DNA from: Sesamum alatum | Taxonomy: Eukaryota; Streptophyta; Magnoliopsida; Lamiales; Pedaliaceae | Direction of reading: 5' to 3' | DNA: 64,000 bases | NCBI GenBank assembly: GCA_034509735.1 | Contig: JACGWO010000003.1 | Coordinates: 4,216,001 to 4,280,000 of the forward strand | In this document: one piece after another, positions 32,492-44,879 of the stretch | How positions within the stretch are numbered: the stretch's first letter is position 1 | Layout of the letters: each line of letters starts with the position of its first letter | The notes under the pieces: model-generated | The model's input: the letters and a program-made list of their open reading frames with translations, nothing else | Database searches by the model: none | What the model was told of the DNA's origin: nothing | Translations under genes and position numbers: made by a program

Positions 32492-34312
32492 CCAGTTCGA
32501 TGTAAGGGGAATAGATCTATGTGTTTGGCATGATCTACTTGCTTTTAAATGGCTTTATTGGCATGTTAGATTACATAAATATGTGAATAATATGATGATT
32601 CAATTGTTTGGATTTAATGGACTTTTGGCATGCTTAATTTTGTTAGATTGGATCTAAAATTGCATGCTTATTTTCAGAATAATATTAATTTTATTGTGCT
32701 GAAACAGTTTTAAAAAAAAAAAAAAAAAATTTGGTCGGGCCGGCAGTGGCCGCGCGCGCCATGCGCGCGGACGCTGCGCACAGGCGCGCGCGCGCTGTGC
32801 GCAGCCGGCCGCTGCTGGCTGAGGGCCAGCGCGCGGCACAGCGCGCGCGCTGCCCTGTGCGCGCGGGCGGCCGGCCAGCACAACGGCTGGGCCGTTTTGT
32901 GCCGTTTTTCGACTTTTTTCGGAAAATTCGATTTTCTGTATTTTCTACACAATATTCTGAAAATATATTAATTTTGCAATTTTGATTTTGGGATAATTGG
33001 ATTATTCCTTGAATTAAATTTGCTTAATTAATTTGGGATTAATACATGCATTGGATGCATTGTGTAAAATGTCCATTAAATTTAAAATTTGAATTTTGCA
33101 TATTATTTATATATTTATGCTTTTGTGATGTTGGACATCACTTGGATATTTGGAATATCCATTGGTTATTCATGCATGATTATTTGGAATAATTATGTTA
33201 TGTGAGTTGATGGAATCAACATGGGATGATCACAAAGCCCTAGACCTTGTGTATGGATGAATGAATGTTTATTTATTTTCTGTTGGGTGGGGCCTGCGTG
33301 CCTCTTGTTCTTGGGACTATCATCTCCCGTATTTTCAGCCTCATGATGTTAAGGCTTATTTTCTTTATTACCGATGTATTACTTTCAGTTGTAATGAGAG
33401 TAGATAGGATTGGTGAGGTTTCAATTTTAACAAGCAATTGGAGTCGGAGACCCCAAGGAGGAGCATCAAGGCGTGCAACAAGTGCACTACAAGGCCCATT
33501 GGAATGACAATGGGTATATTACTATTGTAATAATTTAGGACCACCCTAGACAGACCATAGACTCACTGCGGGCTCAGTGGGTCGCATAGGTTGGGCTTGT
33601 GATCATCCTAACAGGGGTATGCTATGTTTTCTGCATGCGGCGTATTTATTTATCGCTTTAAATATTGGATATTTATGCATGCTAAAACACAATAATGTGA
33701 TAAGGTCTCGGTCACACACAAACTCTCATTTGGTTGGACCAAATTAAATATTAGGCCCATAACGGACTTGGATCAAAATGGTATTTTGGTCTGTCCGAGC
33801 CTTCCATCCACAGCAATGTGGTGAGGAAGCTACCACTACCCAAGTGTGGTCTCACGAGTCGTGGCACACTTGGACTAGGGGAAAGCTGCACTATTGTTGT
33901 GAACAAAAAGACTGCGCTCGCTGTTTCCCTGTCTCACGAGTCGTGGGGGGCGACAGTTTGAGGCATGATTTGGTTGATGGGTCGGGCCTAACACTGAGTA
34001 ACATGGTTCGCTTGGAGTCCTCGGAACCATGCGAATAGGTGAGGCAAAATATCTTGGGAATCTCATTGGATGAGAATGATATTGGATATCTCCTACGAGG
34101 TCTTCTTCATGTGAATCGTAAAAGCGGGGCATGGAGATTACGCTTGTGGATCCCAAGCCCACTAGGAAATGGTTTCCCGAAACTCCGCTTGAGAGTGGCG
34201 GACTTTCGTATAAATAGTGGGAGGGTTAAAGACTAAAAGACCAAGTCTTCAACTTGAACAATAATGTTACCATCATCTGCTAATTTCTGCTTTACATTTC
34301 ATTAATGTAGAT
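32492..34312 (+). other. Element 1 untranslated leader with GC-rich island and palindrome pair
   Basis: 1.8 kb without a conserved frame. It holds an A-tract (32711-32729), a very GC-rich island (32734-32900, gcgcgc-rich) in otherwise AT-rich DNA, and two exact TCACGAGTCGTGG copies (33852-33864, 33934-33946). The same three-part layout is in elements 2 and 3. Frames over the GC island are composition artefacts. Confidence 0.75.
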
Positions 34313-35455
34313 ATGTCTAAGAACCCGTTAACCATGATTCTTGAGACTAACAAATTCAACGGAACGAACTACTCGGACTGGCTAAGAAACCTGAGGATTG
34401 TCCTCGGTTTCGAGAACCAAGGCTACGTCTTGGACGAGCCGCCACCGAGCAACTTACCGGAGGGGTCCACGCCTGAAGAACGTTTGACGTTCGAGAAATG
34501 GCATGAGGACAACCGGAAAGTACGCAGTATCATACTGGCTTCGATGTCTAACGACATCCAGAAGCAGTATGAGAGGCTGGACAACGTCTCCGCCATAATG
34601 CTCCGCATGAACGAGGTTTATGCGGTTCCGGATAGGCATATTAGATATGCCGCCACAAAAGCATTCTTTGGCACCAAGCTCGCTGAAGGAGCGTCTGTAC
34701 AGAGTCATGGGGTCAAGATGCTCTCCCTAGTGGAGAAACTCGAGGACCTTAAAGCTGGGCTTAACAATGACACGTACATTGACGTAATCCTCCAGTCGCT
34801 TCCTCCATCCTATGACCCGTTTGTTGTAAACTACAACATGAATGGACTTGAGAAGTCTATTCATGAGTTGATCAACATGCTGGTCCAATACGAGGCAACG
34901 ACCCACAAGTCGGCGCCGGCGGTATTGATAGGAGAGGCTTCGACCTCCAAGGCGAATGGCAAGAGGGCCGGACGCTAGAAGAGGAAGAAGGGCAAAGGGA
35001 AGACGGTTGTGGCCCCTACTCACGCTCCGGGCGTCCCTGTTGCTCCGGTTGGACCGAGCAAAGGGAAAGGGAAGGCCCGTGGTTCTCAGCGGTCCAAGGC
35101 AAATGATGTCTGCATGCATTGCCAAGGGAAAGGGCATTGGAAGAGGGAGTGCCCACAACTCCTCTCCAACCCAAGTGTGTTTGTGGTTGAAGTTAATATG
35201 ATTACTAATTCTACTTCATGGGTATTGGATACCGGGTGTGGTGCTCACATCTGCAATGATTTGCAGGCACTGCAAAGAAGCAGAAGGCTAACCAAGGATG
35301 AGATGATCCTAAGGCTAGGCGATGGCAAGGCCGTTGCTGCGGAGGCCGTAGGATCACTAGAATTAGCCATTAGTAGTCATGTTAGGATTGTACTGAACGA
35401 CTGTTTCTATGTACCTAGCATGATTAAAAAACATTGTTTCCATCCCGGTCCTTGA
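34313..35455 (+). pseudogene. Element 1 gag and protease, with in-frame amber stop
   Basis: ATG at 34313 opens a copia gag (MSKNPLTMILETNKFNGTNY, then DWLRNLRIVLGF and QKQYERLDN). TAG at 34976 ends it after 221 codons; element 2 has TGG at this codon, so it is a mutation and not a family feature. The same frame goes on through a Lys/Gly-rich stretch, a CCHC zinc knuckle CMHCQGKGHWKREC and the aspartic protease site SWVLDTGCGAHIC, then breaks at about 35430 by one extra base compared with element 2. Gag would form the particle and the knuckle bind RNA; protease would process the polyprotein. Confidence 0.92.
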
Positions 35456-36993
35456 TAAGGAGGGATATGAATTTACCATCAATAAAAAACGGTTTTTTCA
35501 TTATCAAAGATGGTATTTCTCATTTGCTTGGTACATTGGTCAACGGTCTGTACATACTTCAACAGTCTAATTGGATTATGACTGCAGAACACAAACGAAA
35601 ACGTGATGATCATAATAACGCACAGATATGGCATGCGAGGTTAGGTCATATCTCTAAAGATAGGATAAGAAGGTTGGTGGACTCAAAGAGTCTAGAAATA
35701 GACGATTTGGACAACCTACCGACCTGCGAATCCTGTCTAAAGGGAAAGATGACCAAGAAACCCTTTGTTGGACAAAGTACGCTAGCCAGTGGTCTGTTGG
35801 ATTTGATCCATACAGATGTCTGTGGTCCACTAAATACTCAGGCTAGAGGTGGGTACTCGTACTTCATAACCTTTATCGATGATCACTCACGGTATGGTTA
35901 TGTTTACCTGATGAGGTACAAGTCTGAAGCCTTTGGAAGGTTTAAAGAATACAGACTTGAAGTAGAGAACCAAACCGGTCGAAAGATCAAAGCCCTTCGG
36001 TCGGACCGAGGTGGAGAGTATTTGAGTGGTGAGTTTACTGATTATCTAAAAGAGAATGGGATTCTCTCTCAGTGGACCCCTCCTGGAACACCGCAGCTTA
36101 ATGGTGTGTCTGAAAGGAGGAATCGGACCCTGTTGGACATGGTCCGATCCATGATGAGTTTTACCGAACTACCCCTTTCCTTCTGGGGATACGCTCTTGA
36201 GACGGCGGCCAAAGTTTTGAACTTGGCGCCATCTAAAAGGGTATCCCAGACGCCATATGATATGTGGCATGGCAAGCCTGCCTCCTACAAATACTTGAAA
36301 GTGTGGGGTTGCCCCGCATATGTCAAGAGATTAGTGGGAGATAAACTGGACTCGAGGTCTAGTTTATGCAGGTTTATCGGCTATCCAAAAGAAACTGCGG
36401 GGTATTATTTCTATGATCCCTCCGAGCAAAAGGTTTTTGTCTCGCGAAACGCAGTGTTCTTGGAAAAAGGTTTTCCATCGGATAGTCGACGCGATGAGGT
36501 ACTCCTTGAGGAATCAAGTGAGGTACCCCATGAGGCGGCAGTGACATCTGAGCCAGCGGTTCCCACTGATATTGTTCCAGTCCTCCGTAGGTCGGCCAGA
36601 GTATCCCATGCACCTGATAGGTATGGATTTCTGGGCCTGACCGGTCAGTTGGATAATGATCCAAAGACATACGGAGAAGCGATATCGGACATCGATTTGG
36701 ACAAGTGGCTTGAGGCCATGAAATTCGAGATGGACTCGATGGGTACAAACAAGGTTTGGACCCTAGCAGATCCACCAAAAGGGGTTAAACCCGAAGCTGG
36801 AACATACGTTTTGATGAAGTCATACGGGGATATGATTTCATCAAGAACGAGTCCGATCCTTGTGTATACAAGAAGATCAGTGGGAGCTCAGTTGCGTTTT
36901 TGGTGCTTTACGTGGATGACATCTTGCTCATTGGGAATGATGCTAAGATGTTGGGTACCACTAAAGCTTGGTTGTCAACACAATTCTCCATGA
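35434..36993 (+). pseudogene. Element 1 integrase and start of RT
   Basis: 519 codons in a frame shifted from gag-protease. The pre-integrase zinc domain has H67, H72, C98 and C101. The integrase core has D128 (HTDVCGPL), D191 (SDRGGEYL) and E227 (GVSERRNR); D191 and E227 are 35 residues apart, as in DDE integrases. The C-terminal part leads into the RT start (KWLEAMKFEMDSM, VWTLADPPKGVK). There about 340 bp of RT present in element 2 are deleted, and the frame after codon ~450 is out of register. The integrase itself looks intact apart from the lost start context. Confidence 0.92.
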
Positions 36994-37800
36994 AGGATGT
37001 GGGCGAGGCATCCTACATCCTTGGCATCAAGATCTACAGGGATAGATCTAGAAGGATGTTAGGAATGGCCCAGTCCTCGTACATTGAGAAAGTCTTGAAG
37101 AGATTCAAGATGGAGAACTCAAAACGAGGATTCCTTCCTATGAGGCATGGAATTAAGATATCCAAGAAGCAGTCTCCTAAGACTGATGAGGAGCTTAAAA
37201 GGATGTTGGACATCCCCTATGCTTCAGCCGTAGGTAGCATACAGTATGCTGTTCAGTGCACTAGACCTGATGTGGCTTTCGCTTTGAGCGTAACTAGCCG
37301 ATATCACTGGAGTGCAGTCAAGACTATCCAAAAGTACCTGAAAAGGACTAAGGACATGTTCTTGATCTACGGCGGTGGAGAGTTGATACTGGAAGGCTAT
37401 AGCGACGCTAGCTTCCAGTCGGATGACGATGATGCCAAGTCTCGGTCTGGTTTTGTATTTAGACTAAATGGTGGCGTGGTTACTTGGAAGGGTTCCAAGC
37501 AGGCTACCACGGCGGACTCCACCATAGAGTTTTGAATACATAGCGGCTTTGGAAGCTGCTAAGGAGTGGTTTGGTTGATGAGCTACATCCAAGGGTTGGA
37601 TGTAGTACCTAGCATTGCTAAGCCTGTAATTATCTTTCATGATAACAACGGGGCGATAGCGCTAGCAAAGGAACCGAGATCTCATCACGATCCAAGCATA
37701 TTCTTAGACGCTACCATCTGCTTAGAGAGATGGATAGCAGGACTGACGTTCGGTTGGGCCGAGTCAGCTCCGCAGAAAACATAGCAGATCCACTTGCTAA
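36800..37800 (+). pseudogene. Element 1 remaining RT and RNase H, broken
   Basis: The RT frame resumes with YDFIKNESDP-like text and FLVLYVDDILLIGNDAKM, so the YVDD catalytic motif survives, followed by ILGIKIYRDRSRRMLGM and RPDVAFALSVTSRY. A short in-frame deletion relative to element 2 removes CAGEA-like residues before HWSA. RNase H begins SDASFQSDDDDAKS, breaks at TIEF-stop (37535), then by a further indel near 37566, and ends near 37800. The fingers and part of the palm of RT are deleted, so it cannot be active. Confidence 0.9.
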
Positions 37801-37872
37801 GCCCATGTCACAAGTTGCCCATACTCACCATCTGAATAAGAGGTTTGAGGCCAATGGGTGATTGGCTTTAGG

Positions 37873-37884
37873 TCAAGTGGGAGA
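37873..37884 (+). other. Element 1 polypurine tract
   Basis: tcaagtgggaga just ahead of the 3' LTR (37886); the same motif precedes the LTRs at 224, 2458 and, on the minus strand, 51891. Confidence 0.85.
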
Positions 37885-37885
37885 T

Positions 37886-40112
37886 TGTTAGAATAGGTGA
37901 CCAGAAAGCCAATAGGTTTGGCGATTTGTAACCTATCTGACAACTTGATGTGAATGTAATATTATTATGTGATGAATAAGATGAGTGTTCGTCACCAATG
38001 GTACCTTCTTTGTTGCGCTCATCTTACATTTGTTAAAATGGTGTTTAACTTATATCGCAACAAAGCCCACAGACCATGGATAACAACTCGTGCAGTTGGG
38101 CCACGCATTGGATGGTGGTCATGAAACCAACTGATTAAGAGTTGGGTCTGAAACGTTCCAAGTCAAGGACCTCGAGACAGGGCATCGAGAGTCCTATTGA
38201 GACTTGCGTCAAGAGTCGTGTTCATTGGATGAGTGCCGTGTTTCATCGGCGGCAGGCGTGGGACGCCTACACGATCTTGATGGGTTGGTCGACTGGGGTC
38301 GAGCCGACTGGACTGACTCGCGGGGATCATCATATGGAAGCCTTGGAGGCTTGGTCGGTATGATTGGATTCCCCGGTTCCGATAGTACGGGAGTAATCCT
38401 CAGACTTGAGGAATCATGGCAGTCACGTGCACAGGACGGCTGTATCTTGGATCTGGCGAGAGGTGATCATTCTGTAAGATGATCATTATAAGCCTTGTCC
38501 AGTGCAGTCGGAATATGTAGCGAGGACGGTGGATTCCAAGAAGAGGATCCGTCCCCTGTCAGTATGTGACAGAGGTATCTCCTATGCACTCGGAGACACG
38601 TTCATGCTGTTTGAAGCTGTGGCCACAGTGGTTGGTCGAACAGGGAATGGTTTCCTGTGTCGACGCAATGAAGCATACGTGGTCTCGAGTATTAAGCATA
38701 GATGCCTAGTCAAGGATGGGAACCGACGCCCAATTCCATACCCTAGACTAAGGCCGGGAGACGGTAGACGGAAGGATCGTACCCGTACGGAATCGGCGCC
38801 TAAATGTTCACGCCAATTCACCTAGTCTCTAGTGCCATGGACCGTTGCTAGACGGCCACCCATGGTAACGGGCCCTTGTGGGACACGGGCCCAAGTCTAG
38901 CTGAGGGTGAACCTAAAGGGTCACACACAAATCACCGAGGAGGTTGAGAGATCAACTTGGAGTCAATCTCGAAGGATAAAATAAGTAATTGGATTACTTA
39001 AGGGAAAGTCCATTGGATGGACGGGCCGATATTGTATCGGGCTTTCATTTAATCGGTAAATTGGATTTTCGATTAAATATGGAAAGTTGAGATGTTGAGA
39101 CGTTGGATCTTTTAATTGGATTAAAAGATCAACGGGAATGATTTAAGTGGACATTAAATTGGATTTAATATTGGGTTCGTCATAATTGGATTACGATAAA
39201 ACCCGGTCCGTTAAATTATACCCGAGAGGAGAAATAATTCCTAATTTGGAATAGGAAGAAGTTGGACTTCTTCCCTTAATTAAACATAGCCGACATGCTC
39301 CCTTGGAGGAAGCAAAATCAGCCATGTTTCATGCTAGGTGGTATGTTGACTTGTCTCTTTTGGAAAGAGACAAATCAACTCCAATCAAGCTCTTCCCTTT
39401 TGGTATGATTTGATCATACCATAAATTTTGGTAGGCTTGATTGAAGAATTGATGGTGATTGATTGGAATGAATCTAGACATCCTTGGATGAACCTAGACA
39501 CATTCCAATAATCACATTAATTATGTATATATATTAGAATATACAACACCTAGCATAAGTGATTCATTATTCATCTTTTTCTAGGAAAAAGAGAAGATAA
39601 AAATCCTCTCCTCTATCTCAATTTTCGTGCTCCCTCCCTCTCTTACACTTGTGTTCTTCACTTGATTTTGAATCAAGAAGAAGAACAAAGTAAGTTTAAG
39701 AGAACACTAATTCATAGTGTTCTTCTCTTAAACCGATTCCTTCCTAAACCCGTTCTTTTCTAGCAAGAAGAACGTGTGTTTTTTCCGGTGTGGTGTGGAT
39801 CACCTTTGGAGAATCCATACGTTTGGATTTCGTGAGCATTCCGGAGAAGGAACAACGCTAGTAGCCGGGAGCATACGCTAAACAATCAAAGGTAACGGTT
39901 TATTATGCTTTGATTGATTCCATTTATATATCTATACCCTATGTGTTTAAATATATGTTTTAATATTTACACATCCTACATCGAACGCCCGGTTGAGCAC
40001 CCAAGGGTACACCCCTTGGGATTCGCGTATTTTGAATTTGATTTAAATTTACGCACTTATCTCGCCTTTCTCGCTTCCGCTCGCGCTCCCGGGCGGATCC
40101 GCTTGTCCTTCA
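37886..40112 (+). repeat. Element 1 3' LTR
   Basis: 2227 bp, TG...CA, same as 30247-32477 except for about a dozen substitutions and a few 1-2 bp indels that I could see by eye. Confidence 0.95.
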
Positions 40113-40222
40113 TTATTATCATTATTACTATTATTATCATTACTATTATTATTATGATTATTATTATTATATTATGATTATAATTATTATTATGATTATG
40201 ATTATTATTATTATTATTATGA

Positions 40223-40289
<67 letters not shown>

Positions 40290-40539
40290 GAATGTACACA
40301 CCCCTTGGTATTTTCCTTATAATGTTTCTAACCTTTTATAATTCCCCATTATGTTTGTAATTATATTTCTTTACTACTTTAGTTCGTAACAACAATTTGG
40401 TGGTCTATAAATACCACTATGTAATTCATTTGTGGAAATATAAGAAAAGGAGCTTTTGGAGAGAATTTTATTCTTGTCTTTTCATATATAATTAGGAGTG
40501 AAAGGCCAATAAACTTAGAATTTTTCTAAGTTTATAACA
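40113..40539 (+). repeat. Copia-D 5' LTR, remaining 3' part
   Basis: Starts with ATT/ATC repeats (40113-40290), then matches the 3' LTR from gaatg..cccttggtatt through ctataaatacc to ttataaca at 40539. TATAAATA is at 40406-40413. Confidence 0.88.
40406..40413 (+). promoter_or_regulatory. TATA box of copia-D 5' LTR
   Basis: TATAAATA in ggtctataaataccac, conserved at 46668-46675 in the 3' LTR although the LTRs have diverged. Confidence 0.65.
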
Positions 40540-40540
40540 C

Positions 40541-40555
40541 GTTATCAGCACGACG
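40541..40555 (+). other. Copia-D candidate primer binding site
   Basis: gttatcagcacgacg begins right after the LTR end. Position fits a PBS; I did not identify the tRNA. Confidence 0.5.
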
Positions 40556-40642
40556 TTACGCTCGACCAAGGTAAAATATTTATTTTCTGTACGTATAATT
40601 CTTATTCTCTATATGTTTACTTTTACAATATCATAGTTATTT

Positions 40643-40899
40643 GGGTAAATTACATTAACATCCCTGAAGTTAGGCCCAATTACACAAACACTCCCTGTCT
40701 TTTGCGAAATTAATAGCTACACCCCCTAAAGGGTATTAGTGTAATGTTTTTCGGGGGTATTAGTGTATGCTTTACCATTGAATAGAGGGTGTAGTTGTAA
40801 TACAATTACAACCTCAAGGCGTGTAGCTATAATTTTAACAAAAGCAGGAGGTATTTGTGTATTTTAATCTAATCTCAAGGGGTGTCACTGTAATTTACC
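40643..40899. mobile_element. MITE in the copia-D leader, related to the one at 7787
   Basis: Left end GGGTAAATTACATTAAC and minus-strand right end GGTAAATTACAGTGACA are inverted; both continue with ccct..gag and acacaaa..ccc. Internal sequence repeats ggtgtagttgtaat-like parts. About 257 bp, non-coding. Confidence 0.65.
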
Positions 40900-41669
40900 T
40901 TTATTCTTGTATATTCAATAATGAGATATCAATAATCATATTCTATACATTTTATTGTTCCCTGAAGTGGACGTATAAAATAAGGGATTTATTATAATAG
41001 ATATTGCCTCCAAAAGTAGACATATAATTCTTGATTTCATCCCTTGAAGTGGATGTGTTTTATAAAATTATATTGCTTCCCGAAGAAAGTAATGAGTTAA
41101 ATTGCATGCCTACTACAATTATTTGCGTTATTATCCCCGAAGCGATGATAAGAATATAAATATTGATTTTCTTATCACCTGAAGTGATTTGAGATAATGG
41201 CTTGATTTAAGAAGCCCGAAACTTCTTCATCTATTCATTTATAAAAGGTGTTCGTTTCTTGTCATAGTATATATATTGTGATTCGATTTTTATCTAACTT
41301 GAGGTTATTTTTTATTGATTTACATCACCAACATAGATATTCTTCATATTCCTATATACATGATTTTAAGTGTTTTGTTAGCATTATTATATGAAATAAA
41401 ATGTAATTGTTGACAAAATAAATTTGACATGAATTTCATTTAATTGCTATTTATAACATTATAATATTTAAGCAAACTTAAGTTTTAATATAGTTCATTC
41501 CATGTATGTATGCCATAAATAATCCAATTTAATCACATGGTAACTTATTTGATCCTAATTGTTAGTAATTTTTATGTCATTTGTAGTTCATATGTATATG
41601 TAATACGTTTGATTCTACCTACATGTATATGTTGAATGTTATGCTAAAAGTGCATAGTAACTTATTGTA

Positions 41670-42760
41670 GCAAAATAACCAATCTCACGAAATTGGGTTT
41701 CATTGCTCTTGACGTTTCTAGAATAAATTATCTATCATGGGTCCTTGACGCCGAATTGCATTTGGTGAGTAATAACTTGGGAGAAACGATAAAAGAAAAT
41801 ACTACTGCTTCCAAACAAGACTGTGCTAAAGCAATGATTTTGCTTCGTCATCATCCCCACGAGAGCCTGAAGTCTCAATATCTAACAGTTAAAAGTCCTT
41901 TTGAACTCTGGAAGAGTTTAAAGGGCCGATTTGACCATCAAAAGACTGTAATACGACCACGTGTAAGATATAAGTGGATACAATAGAGATTGCAAGATTC
42001 AATACAATCGTTGAATACAATTCTGAGATGTTTCAAATTGTATCAAAACTAAGATTATGTAGAGAATACGTGAGAGATGAACAAATGTTGGAAAAAATAT
42101 TTTCTACCTTTCATGCATCTAACCTTGTACTCCAGCAGCAGTACAGGGAATGTAGGTTCAAAACCTACTCAGAGTTGATTTCATGCCTACTTGTTGCAGA
42201 AAAAAAATAATAAACTTTTGTTGAATAACCATCAGACACGACCCAGTAGTTCCAAACCACTCCCTGAAATTCAGCTGCATTTTCTGAAGCAAATGCTACT
42301 TCTTCGATAAAGGGGCGTGGTCGACACCATGGCTCACCATGCAGCCATTCTTATGGACGAGGTCGTGGTCGTGGCGGCCGTGGGCGTGGGCGTGGTAATG
42401 GTCCTGGTCATGGTAATACATGGATTAATTCCAATATTTAGAAGAATAGTGGGAACAAGGCAAAGAATCAACAAGAGAAAACTATGAATGGAGATATTTG
42501 TCATAAATGTGGAATGTCTGGACATTGGTCTCGTACCTGTCGTACAACATAACACCTCATTAAATTGTATCAGGCTTCTTTGAAAGCGAAGGGTAAAGAA
42601 GTTGAGACTAATTTTGCTGTGGCAGGAATCTCAGACAATACCCATGTAGAGGCATCTGATTTTTTTCAGTCCATCGAAAGTGATGGCAAAGATCTCCTTG
42701 AGCTTCCTCTAAAGTTTGGAGACATTCCTGATGATTTCAATATGGTTATTGATTAGATCT
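41670..42760 (+). pseudogene. Copia-D gag with zinc knuckle, broken
   Basis: Reads LGFIALDVSRINYLSWVLDA and RAKAMILLRHH-like gag text, a frame change at about 41980, then FNTIVEYNSEMFQIVSKLRL and LEKIFSTFHASNLVLQQQYR, typical of plant copia gag (UBN2-type). A CCHC knuckle CHKCGMSGHWSRTC lies at 42499-42540. A region of GRGRGR-like codons (about 42345-42410) is out of frame. No intact start codon was found. 40900-41670 before it is AT-rich leader without recognised features. Confidence 0.85.
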
Positions 42761-42902
42761 ATGTGTGTTATCAGCACATTTTTATTATTCAGTAATGTTT
42801 ACTTTAGTATGTTTGGGTATTTCTTTTCATCATGGTAATGCTTTTTTGTTTCATGAATGAGCTCTTTCTTTTATTTATTATATACTTATTTCCTTTATAT
42901 AG

Positions 42903-43260
42903 AATGGATCAAGCCATTATAAATCTCAATGACAAGGAGCATTGTCTTGTTGATAGTGCCACTACGCATACAATTCTAAGAAACAAGAAATTTTTCTCAA
43001 ACTTGTTAATGACAAAAACCAGTGTAGATACTATCTCAAGCGTTAGTAATCTTATTGAAGGCTCCAAAAGAGCTACTATCTTGTTACCTGAAGGAACAAG
43101 ATTGCATATAAATGATGCCTTATATTCTAGTAAATCACAAAGGAACTTATTAAGCTTCAAGGATATTCGACAAAATGGTTTTCATATTGAAACCATGAAT
43201 AAGGATGTATCGAATACCTATACCTTACATCATATAAGGCTGGCTAGAAGCAAGTCTTAG
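42903..43260 (+). pseudogene. Copia-D protease fragment
   Basis: MDQAIINLNDKEHCLVDSAT follows the knuckle region; DSATTHTI is the aspartic protease site with Ala where relatives have Gly. The frame continues with LHINDALYSSKSQRNLLSFK and FHIETMNK, then stops at 43260. Confidence 0.75.
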
Positions 43261-43349
43261 AAAGAATGTGAACATATACACCTAGTTTATATTCCATAGT
43301 GATAAGCTCCATTGAATATCACTAACCCGAAGTTAGTTGATCAAAGTAT

Positions 43350-44411
43350 TTTTACTTTGTGGCATGATAGACTTAGCCACTCGGATAAAAGTGATTGTTA
43401 AAAGTGATTTTACATGACACCCACTGAAGGACCTGAAGTTCCTCGTTAAAAGTGATTTTACATGTTCGGCATGTTCTCTTGGAAAATTAATTAGAAGCCG
43501 TCTAATGATGAAAGTGAATTAGAATCCCCCATGTTTCTTGAACGAATTCAAGGAGACATATGCGGACCTATAACACCGTCATGTGTACCATTTAAATACT
43601 TTATGGTGTTGATTGACGCATCAACATGTTAGTCACATGTAAGCTTGTTGTCAACACAGAATGTTGCATTTGCAAGACTTCTAGCTCAAATTATTAAATT
43701 GAGAGCTCATTTGCACAATTATCCTATTAAAAGAATCAGGTTAGATAATGCGAATTTACTTCAAAATCCTTTAATGATTATTATCAATTCATTAGGATAA
43801 CTGTGGAACATCCAGTTGCTCATGTACATACTCAAAACGGCCTCACAGAGTCGTTAATTAAGAGGTTACAACTAATAGCTAGACCATTGCTGATGAGGTC
43901 GAAATTGTCTTCATCGATATGGGGTCATGCAATTTTGCATGCAACGGGTTAATTCATCTTAGACCCACTGCTTACCCTAATTTTTTTCCATTACAATTGG
44001 TCTCCGAAAGAGAACCAAATATTCTCATTTAAAAGTATTTGGTTGGGTAGTGTATGCCCTATACCTCCTCCTCAACGAACTAAAATGGGGCCACAAAGGA
44101 GATTCAGAATTCATCTTGGGTTTGAGTCTCTATTAATTATTAAGTACCTTGAACCAATGACTAGTGATCAATTTACTGCACGGTACTTAGATTGTTATTT
44201 TAATGAGACAATATTCCCGGCTTTATGGGGAGAAGATAAGGGGATTATAAATAAAAAAATTGCATGGAATGCAACATCTATATCTTTTATGGATCTGAGG
44301 GCAAATGACACGGAATTTGAAGTTCAACGGATCATACATTTGCAAAGTATTGCAAATAGGCACCATATGTGTTTACAGATACCAAAAGGGTCACAAAATC
44401 ACATATTCTAG
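43350..44411 (+). pseudogene. Copia-D integrase remnants
   Basis: LWHDRLSHSD (zinc domain), then ERIQGDICGPITPS (first Asp), FMVLIDAS and RIRLDNA (second Asp), spread over several frames with stops. 44043-44411 is open and holds the C-terminal integrase region (PPQRTKMGPQRRFRIHLGFE, LDCYFNETIFPALWG). The catalytic Glu region is not readable. Confidence 0.8.
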
Positions 44412-44879
44412 CTGAAAATATTCCAGCTCGTTTAGAAGTCCCTGAAGCGACTCCTAATCAATTAAAGGAACCTGAGCCACAAAACACCGGAAGCGTGGTA
44501 GACCACTTGGTTCTAAAGATGTAAGTCCTCGAAAGAGAAAAGAACGTGTTGTCTCAATTAATAATGATGTTGATGTGGTCATCAGTAATATCTCTGAGGA
44601 TAAAATCGCTGAACCGATTTTATCTAAAGACTCTAAACGTAATGGGCAAGATCTCAAAGACAGTTACGAGATGTAATTATGCTCACAATAATTTCGGTTG
44701 GTATAGAAATGAAGTTGAAATCAATAGATTTTTTGCTTATTCTGTAGCCGTCGAAATCATGGACTAAAATAAAAATGGTCCTCAAACTATGGAGGAATGT
44801 TGACACTGAATTGATTGAAAAAGTTGGAAGGAAGTAATACAAGTTAAGCTTGACTTGCTAAATAAGCAAGAAGTATTTG

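Larger units (their letters stand above)
30247..40112 (+). mobile_element. R1 copia element 1: complete LTR retrotransposon with near-identical LTRs
   Basis: Two LTRs of 2231 and 2227 bp start TGTTAGAATAGG and end CCTTCA. Flanks TTATT (30242-30246 and 40113-40117) are equal, though the target is an ATT repeat. PBS, leader, gag, protease, integrase, RT, RNase H and polypurine tract follow in copia order. By eye the LTRs differ at only about a dozen sites, so the insertion is recent. The coding part is nevertheless broken (amber in gag, +1 shift after protease, RT deletion, RNase H indels). Confidence 0.95.

Noticed and set aside
32654..32985. Ala/Arg-rich frames on both strands in the GC island
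   Set aside because: All frames are open because of GC composition; sequence is not conserved in the islands of elements 2 and 3.
34970..34985. Programmed stop-codon readthrough between gag and the zinc knuckle in element 1
   Set aside because: Element 2 has TGG at the same codon, so TAG is most simply a point mutation.
40057..40299. Poly-Asn frame
   Set aside because: Reading of the ATT microsatellite.
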